IMG/VR virus record: IMGVR_UViG_3300049203_000284
Coordinates: 1 to 22,208 of that record
Length of the DNA stretch: 22,208 nt
Origin: a virus
Strand: one strand, 5' to 3'
Below are positions 8,106-16,556 of the stretch, piece by piece. The notes under the pieces were generated by a model, which did no database searches, was not told the origin of the DNA, and saw only the letters and a program-made list of their open reading frames with translations. Both the position numbers and the translations under genes were made by a program. The number at the start of each line of letters is the position of its first letter. Positions within the stretch are counted from its first letter, which is position 1.

Positions 8106-9068
8106 ATGATCACCACCGCACCGTTCGACGACTCGCAGCAGAAGGACCGACGCAAGGCGACGGAGGACCAGAGCACCAGCACGTCGGAGCTCGATCCGCA
8201 TCGGCAGGGCGTCGAACTCTCTCAGACGAAGCACTACGCCTTCGGGATGGTCAAGATCCACTCAGGGGACAACGGGCAGAGCGGCAACCACCAGGTGTCG
8301 CACCTTACGCTCGGCCAAGGGCGACCGCGATTGCGCGATGAGACCTCCTTCCAGGAGGGTGTCAAGCTCAACCCGCTTGCGCGCTTCGAGAACCTCGCGT
8401 TCACCTTGCCGCCGAGTTTCGCAGACCTCCTTGGGCTCTACCTCGCGCACCTCTGGTCAAGCTACGACGGCGGTGTCTTCGCCGACACCGAGGGTGGGTG
8501 GCACCTTGACGCGACGGTCGGTGGCGCTGGCGCGGCACCTCCTGGCGCGACGGTCGGCGAACACAGTTACCCCGTCTTCGACGGCGGATTCACAACGAAA
8601 GGGCTCACACGCACCGGCAACTTTACAACCCTCGACGGGCTCGCTGATTGGACGATCTTCAGCGCTTTCAAGACGAATGCTGGTCAAGCGTACGGCGCGA
8701 TCCTCGACAAGGGAAGCGCGTTCTTCGTGGAGCTCAGCTTCGGATCCGGCTCCCCGTACATCACGATCGGAGCCGGCGGCGGCGCTGACATCCCTTGCAC
8801 GATCCCTGTCAACGACGATCAGTGGCACCGACTAATCGTCACGTGCACCGCGGGCACTGTGTCTGTCTACATCGACGGCGTCGCGGACGGGACGGACACT
8901 GGCGGCACGATCCCAACGGTCGTCAATGACGTGCTTCTCGGCGTTCAGCCAAGCAACACAGTGACTGACTCCGGCATCGCGGTCGTTGGCATCGCGACGC
9001 GAGGTTTGACAGGGTTGGAAGAGGTTTCTGAGCTCGACGGCTTGCTTGCCGCATGGGTGAGTGGATAA
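8106..9068 (+). CDS. LamG-domain tail fibre/baseplate protein
   Basis: This 320-residue protein has a polar N-terminus (about 1-110) and a C-terminal LamG-like jelly roll (about 115-318). The N-terminus includes LSQTKHYAFGMVKIHSGDNG, reminiscent of attachment regions of phage fibres. LamG hallmarks are LADWTIFSAFKTN, ILDKGSAFFVELSF, DDQWHRLIVTCTAGTVSVYIDG (hydrophobic strand, then the VYIDG turn) and the final TGLEEVSELDGLLAAW. It is likely a virion adhesin whose N-terminus docks to the baseplate and whose C-terminus contacts a surface glycan. That role is inferred from fold and position. The C-terminal part uses noticeably more A/T-ending codons than the genes upstream. The TAA at 9066-9068 shares its last base with the next ATG. 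Confidence 0.8.
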   Translation: MITTAPFDDSQQKDRRKATEDQSTSTSELDPHRQGVELSQTKHYAFGMVKIHSGDNGQSGNHQVSHLTLGQGRPRLRDETSFQEGVKLNPLARFENLAFTLPPSFADLLGLYLAHLWSSYDGGVFADTEGGWHLDATVGGAGAAPPGATVGEHSYPVFDGGFTTKGLTRTGNFTTLDGLADWTIFSAFKTNAGQAYGAILDKGSAFFVELSFGSGSPYITIGAGGGADIPCTIPVNDDQWHRLIVTCTAGTVSVYIDGVADGTDTGGTIPTVVNDVLLGVQPSNTVTDSGIAVVGIATRGLTGLEEVSELDGLLAAWVSG

Positions 9069-9529
9069 TGCAACCTATCGCAGAGATCAATGCAGCACTT
9101 CTTGAAGACGAAGCGTCTTGGGACGGGGCCATCGAACCCCTCCAGATCCGTGACGTCGTGTCTCGTCGCGTGCATCGGCTGAACATCGATCACAAGCTCT
9201 GGGGCGCTTTGGGTGAAGGTAACGTGCACGACCGCGAGGGTTCAGACGTCGTTGTTCACATCGTCAAGCACACAGAGAAGACCATCGGCTCGCACGCCAT
9301 GTTGGACAACGTGGACACGTACGGCAGCCTTGTAGCGGTCGTTGAGAGCGGATCGTCCGACACACGCACACGTGGGCCGTTCGTCGAAGACTACACGAAA
9401 AAGGGTACGATCAGTTCCACTAAGATGGAGAGTGACCTTGCTGCAGCCGTCGCCGCGATGGAACCAGGCACGGAGAACCTGATCCCCGACAGTTACGTGC
9501 AGCTCGGCTCAACCGGCTTCTTCTACTGA
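9068..9529 (+). CDS. Uncharacterised 153-aa structural-operon protein
   Basis: I do not recognise the family. The start is placed at ATG 9068, which overlaps the preceding TAA (TAATG), rather than the in-frame ATG at 9053. The 9053 start would overlap the LamG gene by 16 bases and add only MGEWI. The protein opens with a short acidic helix (INAALLEDEASWDGAI). A mixed segment LDNVDTYGSLVAVVESGSS follows, then GPFVEDYTKKGTISSTKMES, and it ends in an aromatic SYVQLGSTGFFY. It has no signal peptide or membrane segment. Being locked between fibre genes by one-base stop-start overlaps implies a virion or assembly role, for example a small connector or chaperone for the large paralogues that follow. 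This is inference. Confidence 0.75.
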   Translation: MQPIAEINAALLEDEASWDGAIEPLQIRDVVSRRVHRLNIDHKLWGALGEGNVHDREGSDVVVHIVKHTEKTIGSHAMLDNVDTYGSLVAVVESGSSDTRTRGPFVEDYTKKGTISSTKMESDLAAAVAAMEPGTENLIPDSYVQLGSTGFFY

Positions 9530-12500
9530 TGTTCACACCTGCCTCGTCCACGTTGCGCTACACGCTTCCACGCGCCGACCTGCGCGCGATGGACAGGCGG
9601 ACTGGCGCTTACCCGACGAAGGCCAGAACTGGCGATAGGACGCGGACCGGCAAAAACATCGTCTACTTCGATGACACACGCACGGTCGTCTTCACTGCGA
9701 ACGCGATGATCAATCTGCCGACGACGTTTGCGACGGGGACAAACCACCTCGCCGGCGACCTAACCAGCAGCTTCGTCGTCAGGGGTGGAGTGCAAGCGCA
9801 CGCTGTTGACCAGTGGATCAGTCACCGTGATCAGAGCGAGGCGCCCGGTCCGTTCGTCGAGCACTTCCTTTACGAGCAAGACGAGAACAACACTGCGAAC
9901 TCCCTGTTCATGACGGGGGTGGCGAATAGCATCGCTTCCGATCGATTCAAGTCGAAGATCTCGCAGAAGACGATCATCCGCATCGAGATCCCGCTAACGC
10001 GTTCGACGTCGTTGGAGCGTCTGACCGGATCGCTTCACTACCTCAACCCCAACACGCTTGGGTTCGACAGGGTAGCCAACGAGATCACTCGCAACGCGTA
10101 CGGAGGCGCACGTTTCCCGACGACCTTCGCACCGCTCCCGTTCACTCCGTACGGCTTTCACTTCCTGCCGATCAACCAGCACCCGTTCTCATCGCAACGA
10201 AACAACTACCAACTTCGTCTGAACTACGGCAAGATCCCAGGTTACGCCGGAGACGGCTCGGACGAGCTCTTTTGGCCTGGCGGAACAGCAACGCAGCATA
10301 CCATGCAGGTGACCGCCAGTGTGTTGAACAGTCGGCACAAGGCGAACTCGTCGCAGTCGATCGACCTCTCGCAGTACCTCTCGCATCCTTTCCTTCTGGA
10401 GAAGGCTGTCATCGAGATGCCGTTCGAGGCGGGTCCTGGCTGGTTGAACGACAACTTCAAGATGAGAGCGCCTGCCACGAACCCTGACGTTCTTGACATC
10501 GGTGGTCCGCTCATCACGTTCGCCTTGATGCGACAAGACTCGGATCAAAACGGTCACCGAGACGTCATCGCGTCGGGAACCGTCACATCAGCTCAAGACA
10601 TGGTGACCGGCTCTTACCACACGCTCACGTCTTCTAGCGGTGGATTTAACGACTTCGCGTATCTGCACGAAGGCGTCGGAGGATTTGTTGATCCCACTGT
10701 CGTCATCACCGGCACGTCGTCGCCGTCCGGATCGAGCAACTTCTTCACCGGATCCGTGAAGTTGACGATGGATCCAGCGGTCACGTCGCACGTTTACAGG
10801 ATGCGCGTGTCTGGCAGCAGCACTCTCGCTCGATTCGCACCCAACAGCTCGATCGACGTCGGCGCGAGAACCACTGAAGCTCTTGGAATGGCTTTTGGTC
10901 CGACGGGCAAGCGAACTGGCCTCACGTTGCAGACGTCGCGAAACGTTCTGGGGAACCACTTCGCGGTGTTCAGCGTTGACGAACTGGATGGGGCGACGAA
11001 GCCCGTCAAGGTCGTTGACACCCAGTTCGAGAACCTCGCACACGGCTTCGGCGGCTCCACCACGCGGTGCAAGGTGTACACGGACGTCATCTCGAAGACA
11101 GCGAAGAGCCCGTACCTGCTGTACCCTGAAGACAACCTCATCCTGGCGATCAACAAGCACCGCGCCGCAGGATCCACGATCGCTGCCGAGTGGACGTTCA
11201 ACGGCGCGAACACGTTCCGTACGCCGCTCGCTCTCACATCGTATCATGACGTCAAGATCCCAACAGGAACGCTTCGCATCACGTTGTATGGTGACCTCAT
11301 CAAAGAGGACCGCGAGTTCCACGACACGCTGAACCAGAGACTTGAAACCGCCCAGATCTGGGAGACGATCGGCGAGGATCCCGTTCTCGACCAGTTCGAC
11401 GTCGCGTACCCGCATGAGCTGTCCGGAAGCTACCTCGATCGAAACAACATCTTCGCGCAAGCCTCGTACCTCAAGGCAACCACGGTGTCTGAGGTTGTGG
11501 GCGTCGCGCTCTCGCCGTACCTCACTACGCTCGAATACCAGCGAGACGTCGGTCACTTCGCAGCCAACTCGCCTGCGACGCTGGAACAGACCTGGAGAAC
11601 GATCGGCTACACAGGAACGACGACGAACTACTGGGCCACCGCGAAGTACGCTTACGAGGTGAGGAAGAGCACCCGGAACCCCGTGCTGTTGAGCAACGAG
11701 CTGTTTTGGGACACGCGTCTGCTCCCTCCTCACGCCGCGATGGCGAGATGCAACCCCAACTACCTTCTCACCACGGATACCCTCTCGTGCTTGGAGATCA
11801 ACGCCGCGTATTCCGGGAACGTCAGCGACGTCCACGCTGGCCCGAGCATCGGCACAAGCGGGAACGGCATCCTCGACTGGTACATGACGTACCCGTACGA
11901 AGCTCGATACAGCGACATCGCGTACACGTTCTACGACGATCTCAAGAACGACGTGTTCAGGCGACCAACACCGGGCGCTCACTCGACAGCGTTGAAGCTT
12001 GAACAGCTCAACTACGATGAGATCTCGCTTGAGATCGGTTCTCTCTCTGGAACAGCTGGCAACTGCTCACGCTTCCGAGCGAGCGAAGGGCAGATCGAGG
12101 TAACGCGATGGGGCACAGGCTACGTCCCTCTGAAGAAGCCTGAGTTCATCAAGTACTTCTTCGGCGCCGGCACCGGTTTCAGTGAGATTGATAACAAGCA
12201 CGTGCGCCCGCGCGCGGTCAACAGCATCACAGCTGACCTGCGTGGATGGCGTTACGGCATGCTGAGTGCGTTCCCCGCGTACACGATGTCGATCTTCCGC
12301 AGGAGTCGGTACGGGCAGCTGCGTGACATGCTAGAGCAACGTCTAGACGGCAAGTTCTACGATCAGGGTGTAAAGGAAGGGCCGGTGCAAGTCAAGTTCT
12401 ACGACGCGAAAGGCAAGTTTACCGACCCTCTTCGTACCTTGTCTAGTAACTTGTCTCTCGAAGCAACGAGCTCGGTCCCGTACGTTGACGAGGTGAGCCG

Positions 12501-12561
12501 CAACCGGCCGGCCTACGACTTCTCCTACCTCAACATCACTCGAACAGCGATCTCTGACTGA
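9529..12561 (+). CDS. Large structural protein, first tandem paralogue (1010 aa)
   Basis: This 1010-residue protein belongs to no family I can name with confidence. It is clearly homologous along its whole length to the next gene. Shared landmarks are RSGAYPTK/RTGAYPTK near residue 25, FDDTRTV near 46, INLPTTF near 63, VDQW, ERFKSK/DRFKSK near 143, SHPFLLEKAVIEMPF near 290, YHDVKIPTGTLRITLYGDLI near 570 with EFHDTLNQRLET, DQFDV, and LRGWRYGM then RDMLEQRLD near 900-940. The regular alternation of polar and hydrophobic residues suggests mostly beta structure. No transmembrane or signal segment is visible. It starts at ATG 9529 inside TGATG, with no Shine-Dalgarno. A virion surface or outer-baseplate role is inferred from operon position. 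Confidence 0.82.
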   Translation: MFTPASSTLRYTLPRADLRAMDRRTGAYPTKARTGDRTRTGKNIVYFDDTRTVVFTANAMINLPTTFATGTNHLAGDLTSSFVVRGGVQAHAVDQWISHRDQSEAPGPFVEHFLYEQDENNTANSLFMTGVANSIASDRFKSKISQKTIIRIEIPLTRSTSLERLTGSLHYLNPNTLGFDRVANEITRNAYGGARFPTTFAPLPFTPYGFHFLPINQHPFSSQRNNYQLRLNYGKIPGYAGDGSDELFWPGGTATQHTMQVTASVLNSRHKANSSQSIDLSQYLSHPFLLEKAVIEMPFEAGPGWLNDNFKMRAPATNPDVLDIGGPLITFALMRQDSDQNGHRDVIASGTVTSAQDMVTGSYHTLTSSSGGFNDFAYLHEGVGGFVDPTVVITGTSSPSGSSNFFTGSVKLTMDPAVTSHVYRMRVSGSSTLARFAPNSSIDVGARTTEALGMAFGPTGKRTGLTLQTSRNVLGNHFAVFSVDELDGATKPVKVVDTQFENLAHGFGGSTTRCKVYTDVISKTAKSPYLLYPEDNLILAINKHRAAGSTIAAEWTFNGANTFRTPLALTSYHDVKIPTGTLRITLYGDLIKEDREFHDTLNQRLETAQIWETIGEDPVLDQFDVAYPHELSGSYLDRNNIFAQASYLKATTVSEVVGVALSPYLTTLEYQRDVGHFAANSPATLEQTWRTIGYTGTTTNYWATAKYAYEVRKSTRNPVLLSNELFWDTRLLPPHAAMARCNPNYLLTTDTLSCLEINAAYSGNVSDVHAGPSIGTSGNGILDWYMTYPYEARYSDIAYTFYDDLKNDVFRRPTPGAHSTALKLEQLNYDEISLEIGSLSGTAGNCSRFRASEGQIEVTRWGTGYVPLKKPEFIKYFFGAGTGFSEIDNKHVRPRAVNSITADLRGWRYGMLSAFPAYTMSIFRRSRYGQLRDMLEQRLDGKFYDQGVKEGPVQVKFYDAKGKFTDPLRTLSSNLSLEATSSVPYVDEVSRNRPAYDFSYLNITRTAISD
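11293..11328 (+). repeat. 36-base direct repeat, copy 1 (within first paralogue)
   Basis: These 36 bases are identical to 14343-14378, including all synonymous positions, although flanking codons for the same amino acids differ. The segment begins GACCTCATCAAAGAGGACCG and lies in the most conserved protein block of the two paralogues. Confidence 0.85.
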
Positions 12562-15548
12562 TGTACACACCTGTCACATCATCCCTCCGCTTCATCGAAC
12601 CGAAGGTCGAGATCTACACGCAGGATCGACGTTCTGGCGCTTACCCGACGAAGGTCAGAACGGGCGACAAGACAAGGAACGGCCGCAACGCGTACTTCTT
12701 CGACGACACACGAACCGTTCTGTTCTTGACGGGTGTCAACGTCAACCTGCCGACAACATTTCGAGTTAGCTCGACTCACCTCGCAAACGACCTGACCAGC
12801 AGCGTCGCCGTTCAAGGAAACGTGACGCCTGTCAACGTGGACCAATGGCTCGCGCATCGCGAACAGGTGCAGAGGCCAGGTCCCTTCAACGAGAGTTACC
12901 TCTTCGAGCAGACGGAAGTGAATCTCGTGAACTCCACGTTCATGACTGGTTCGGCGTACCACGTCGCGTCAGAACGTTTCAAGTCGAAGCTCGCGAACAA
13001 GACGATCATTCGTCTCGAGATCCCGCTCACAGCGGTCTCTCAACTCACTCCGTCGTCGTCGCTCCACTACCTCAACCCTACGTCCGGTGGCTTCATCAAG
13101 GTCGTCAACGACGAGCAATCGTTGACGACAAACGGTGGCGCGTACCCGTCAACGTTTGCTCCCATCCCGTTCACGCCGTACGGCATGCACTACTTGCCGT
13201 TGAACGACTCTGCAGCCAGCGGCTTCGGCACGACGTTCGAAGACGTCAGCGCAAGAACAGCTTACAAAAGGATCACAACGTACCAAGGAGATGGCACAGA
13301 CGCCGCCTTCTACAGCGCAAACCTCGGCTCGTCCTACGCGCAAGTCACAGCTAGCGTTCTGAACCCGGGTCATCGTGCAAGTGTCTCTCAATCTCTGAAA
13401 CTGTCTGACTACATCTCACACCCTTTCCTCTTGGAGAAAGCAGTCATTGAGATGCCGTTCGCTGCAGGTCCTGGGTGGCTGAACGATCGCTTTGGCATTC
13501 GTGAGATCCTTCAAGACGACCTCACGTACACCATCGACGCTGGTGGCCCGATGGTCACGTTCTCTTTGATGCGTCAAGACAAAGACTCCAACGCGTTTCG
13601 AGACATCATCGCGTCGGGCACGATCACGAACACGTTGGACATGACAACAGGCTCGTACACGGTGTGTTCAGCAGCCTACAACGGCGTCGGTGGATACACG
13701 GACGTCGTGTTCACACCCGAGGGGTTGGGGTGGTTCGCGAACCCAACTGTCGTGATCACCGGCTCGACGCTGAGCGGGTCCACCAACATGTACACCGGCT
13801 CGGTCAGAATGATCTTGGAGCCACAAGTCACATCGCACGTTTGGCGACTGCGTGCTTCTGGAAGCGCGACGTTCTACTACAACATCGGCAACAGCGGGGC
13901 CACCGCAGGTTCTTCTCGCTCAACCCGCGCTGACGGTGTCGCGTTTGGCCCGATCGCGCGTCGATCAAGCAAGTACATCGGCGCAGGTCGAAGCATCTTG
14001 GGGAACCAGTTCGCCCTCATCAACAACAAAGCGCTTGATAGCGCGTTGAACCCGGTGAAGGTGATGGATGCCCAAAACGAGAACCTTGCACAGGACTCCG
14101 TCGCGCCTCGATTCTTCAAGTCGAAGATCTACCACGACGTGATCTCGGCAACCACCAAGAGTCCATACCTGCTCTACCCCGAAGATGATCTCTTGTTTTG
14201 CTTGAGCAAGCATCGTGCCGTCGGCGCACAACACGCGAGCGATTGGAACATCCTGGGAGGCGACAGGCCGACCCCGAATCGTCTTGTCGCTTACCACGAC
14301 GTCAAGATCCCGACAGGGACTCTCCGCATCACGCTCTACGGCGACCTCATCAAAGAGGACCGCGAGTTCCACGACACGTTGAACCAGCGTTTGGAGACCG
14401 TTGAACTTTGGGAAAGCATTGGCTTGGAGCCCACCCTTGATCAGTTCGACGTGACGTATCGGAACGAGATGTCAGGAACGTACCTCGATCGCTTCAACGT
14501 TGTCAACGTTGTGAACCCTTCGCTGCAGGCAAACCTGAGCGCTTCTCGCGAAACACAGCAGTACTACAGCAACTTCGTCGAACATTCAAACCAGAGCGTT
14601 TGGTCAAACCAACACGTTTGGTCTCGTTCTCGCAGGATCCACGAACTGCAAAAGAGCAGTCGAGCGGCTGTCTATCAATCGACGTCTGAGATCTTTTGGG
14701 ACACGCGAATCCTGAACCCAGGCGAGCTCGTGCATCAGATCAACCCGACGCTAGTGCTGGCTGGGTACGACACAGGTGCCGGCCAGGTCCAGTATGGGTT
14801 GACAACCGGCGACGAGTTTTGGGGACCGGATCTCGCCGGCTCCATCCACACGACTAACGGCATTAAGGACTGGGGCATGCGTTTCCCATACGAACCGAGA
14901 AACCCTGTCGTCACGCAACAGTTCTCGGACACGTTGTCAACTCACGTCTTCCGTTACAAGCTCCCTGGCGTGTCGAGCATCGTTCGCAGTGAGATCAACT
15001 ACAACGACTTGACATACGAAGTCGGATCCGGGTCGTTGAAGTTGTTCGCAGGCGAGGCATCGCCGAACAGTCTCAGCGTGAACGGAATGAGAAAGCCAGA
15101 GTTTTTGAAGGCTTTCTTTGGAATTGGGTCTGGGCGCAGCAAACACGACAACCAACACGTCACCTACCGCACTACGGCGCTTCCGCTTGGCGCAACGTCT
15201 CCTGTGAACGCCGGAGTAAGGCTTCGCGGATGGCGCTACGGCATGATGTCCGCCTTCCCGACGCGCAACGTGACGATGTACCGCCGCGATCGGTACGGGC
15301 AGTTCCGCGACATGCTCGAGCAGAGGCTCGACAGCAAGTTCTTCGACAACGACACGGTCACGGTCCGTGAAGGGCCGGTCCAGGTGAACTTCTACGACCG
15401 CGACGGCAACCTGACCGACGCGGAGTTGACGCTGAGCAGCAACCTGTCGTACGAGGTGACGAGCTCGCTCCCGTACTTCGACGGCGTGAGCAGGAACCGA
15501 GGGGAGATCGATTACTCCGCCCTCAACATCTCGTCGGTGGTGTTCTGA
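12561..15548 (+). CDS. Large structural protein, second tandem paralogue (995 aa)
   Basis: This 995-residue paralogue of the preceding gene keeps nearly every landmark in the same order and spacing, with insertions and deletions mainly in the middle (about 650-860). The most conserved segment is 36 identical residues beginning YHDVKIPTGT near residue 578. The start is ATG 12561 in a TGATG overlap without a Shine-Dalgarno. By my hand count, 27 of 77 codons from 15000 to 15230 end in A or T, against 5 of the 105 sense codons from 15231 to the stop. The last ~320 bases therefore have a different codon habit from the rest of the gene. The first paralogue shows no such change at the equivalent place. 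The duplication suggests a hetero-oligomer or diverged adhesin pair, which cannot be decided here. Confidence 0.82.
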   Translation: MYTPVTSSLRFIEPKVEIYTQDRRSGAYPTKVRTGDKTRNGRNAYFFDDTRTVLFLTGVNVNLPTTFRVSSTHLANDLTSSVAVQGNVTPVNVDQWLAHREQVQRPGPFNESYLFEQTEVNLVNSTFMTGSAYHVASERFKSKLANKTIIRLEIPLTAVSQLTPSSSLHYLNPTSGGFIKVVNDEQSLTTNGGAYPSTFAPIPFTPYGMHYLPLNDSAASGFGTTFEDVSARTAYKRITTYQGDGTDAAFYSANLGSSYAQVTASVLNPGHRASVSQSLKLSDYISHPFLLEKAVIEMPFAAGPGWLNDRFGIREILQDDLTYTIDAGGPMVTFSLMRQDKDSNAFRDIIASGTITNTLDMTTGSYTVCSAAYNGVGGYTDVVFTPEGLGWFANPTVVITGSTLSGSTNMYTGSVRMILEPQVTSHVWRLRASGSATFYYNIGNSGATAGSSRSTRADGVAFGPIARRSSKYIGAGRSILGNQFALINNKALDSALNPVKVMDAQNENLAQDSVAPRFFKSKIYHDVISATTKSPYLLYPEDDLLFCLSKHRAVGAQHASDWNILGGDRPTPNRLVAYHDVKIPTGTLRITLYGDLIKEDREFHDTLNQRLETVELWESIGLEPTLDQFDVTYRNEMSGTYLDRFNVVNVVNPSLQANLSASRETQQYYSNFVEHSNQSVWSNQHVWSRSRRIHELQKSSRAAVYQSTSEIFWDTRILNPGELVHQINPTLVLAGYDTGAGQVQYGLTTGDEFWGPDLAGSIHTTNGIKDWGMRFPYEPRNPVVTQQFSDTLSTHVFRYKLPGVSSIVRSEINYNDLTYEVGSGSLKLFAGEASPNSLSVNGMRKPEFLKAFFGIGSGRSKHDNQHVTYRTTALPLGATSPVNAGVRLRGWRYGMMSAFPTRNVTMYRRDRYGQFRDMLEQRLDSKFFDNDTVTVREGPVQVNFYDRDGNLTDAELTLSSNLSYEVTSSLPYFDGVSRNRGEIDYSALNISSVVF
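14343..14378 (+). repeat. 36-base direct repeat, copy 2 (within second paralogue)
   Basis: Exact copy of 11293-11328, about 3.05 kb downstream and in the same reading frame of the second paralogue. A further 21-base identity links 9602-9622 and 12634-12654 in the N-terminal GAYPTK region. Confidence 0.85.
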
Positions 15549-16555
15549 TGGACCGCAAAACTTTCAAGAGCAAACCTTACCACACGAAGACCAAGCACAA
15601 CGGCGAGGTCGAGAAGGTCGTGGTCCCGGCCGACCTGGACGTCGGCGCCGAGACGATCCCCACGGACTTGCGTGTGCACGGGACCGCACGTCTTGCCGAC
15701 ATCGACGCCCCGATGAACTCGCTCGTCTTCGGGCATCGTCTAAGCGTGTCCGGCAGCGCCGCCGTCCCTTCAGCGAACGTCCCTTCGGCGTCAGCGCTGT
15801 ACCTCACGCCGTTCACGTCCAACGCGTTGTGCGTCCACAACGGCGACCATTGGCTCGTCAAGCAGACGAATATGGTCACGAAGTCGTTGAGCGCGCTAAG
15901 CGCGTCCAACCTCAACTACGACGTGTTCGCGTACTACGACACCACCCTTGACGTGATCGACCTCGACTTCTCGCCGTGGTCAGGCGCAACGACGAGGGAG
16001 ATCGCGCTCACAACGCTCGACGGCGTCCTCGTCAAGGGAAACGACACGACGCGACGCTACGTGGGCACCGTCAGGACCGTCGCCGCAGGCGTGGTCGCCG
16101 ACGCCGCCTCGCGACGCTTCGTCTGGAACTACTACAACCGTGTGCCAAGGTTTCTGCAACAGCCCAGTGAGGGCACCGATAGTTGGACTTACGCTGCCAC
16201 GAGCTACCGAGCGGCGAACGGTCAGACCGCGAACAGCTTCGAGTTCGTCATTGGGGATACAGAGCTCGTGAACGCAACAGTGCAAACGCTCGCGAGCGCT
16301 GGGACTTCAGGATGGGGATGCAGCGTCGGGATCGGCGTTGATTCGACAACTGTGAACTCCGCAAACATCTACGGAACCATCACGAACGCTTCACTGTACC
16401 AGCCTTGCATTGCGCAGTACAGCGGCACGCCGAGCGCTGGTTACCACCGTTTCACGTGGCTCGAGATCTCGGGCGGAATCACGATCACCTTTTACGGTGA
16501 CGTCGGCAACCTGACTTACTTCAACTTCGGCATGATGGGCAACGTTCGCGGGTAA
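15548..16555 (+). CDS. Tail fibre-type protein with FVWNYYNRV region
   Basis: This 335-residue protein closes the structural operon. Residues about 80-205 match a region I know from many phage fibre and tail-tip proteins: YLTPFTSNALCVHNGDHWLV, then SNLNYDVFAYYDTTLDVIDL, VLVKGNDTTRRYVGTV and RRFVWNYYNRVPR (about 189-201). The rest (about 205-335) is a glycine- and serine-rich beta-type tip (TDSWTYAATSYRAANGQTAN, YHRFTWLEISGG). It is likely a receptor-contacting fibre or decoration protein. A/T-ending codons rise from roughly 27 of 199 before the tip to about 39 of 136 in the tip by hand count, which fits exchange of the C-terminal domain. The start is ATG 15548 in TGATG. The stop lies one base from the stop of the convergent minus-strand gene. 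Confidence 0.82.
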   Translation: MDRKTFKSKPYHTKTKHNGEVEKVVVPADLDVGAETIPTDLRVHGTARLADIDAPMNSLVFGHRLSVSGSAAVPSANVPSASALYLTPFTSNALCVHNGDHWLVKQTNMVTKSLSALSASNLNYDVFAYYDTTLDVIDLDFSPWSGATTREIALTTLDGVLVKGNDTTRRYVGTVRTVAAGVVADAASRRFVWNYYNRVPRFLQQPSEGTDSWTYAATSYRAANGQTANSFEFVIGDTELVNATVQTLASAGTSGWGCSVGIGVDSTTVNSANIYGTITNASLYQPCIAQYSGTPSAGYHRFTWLEISGGITITFYGDVGNLTYFNFGMMGNVRG

Positions 16556-16556
16556 G

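Noticed and set aside
9053-9067. ATG 9053 as the start of the 153-aa gene
   Set aside because: ATG 9068 gives the same one-base stop-start overlap used by the next three genes.
10588-11982. Long minus-strand open frame (464 codons) opposite the first paralogue
   Set aside because: The product is a low-complexity Arg/Val/Glu mix typical of antisense to GC-rich genes, while the plus-strand protein is conserved with its neighbour paralogue across the same span.
3618-15030. Frequent GGATCC/CGGATCCGG words through the structural genes
   Set aside because: They mostly encode Gly-Ser in linkers and beta turns in a GC-rich codon setting; no periodic or symmetric arrangement was seen.
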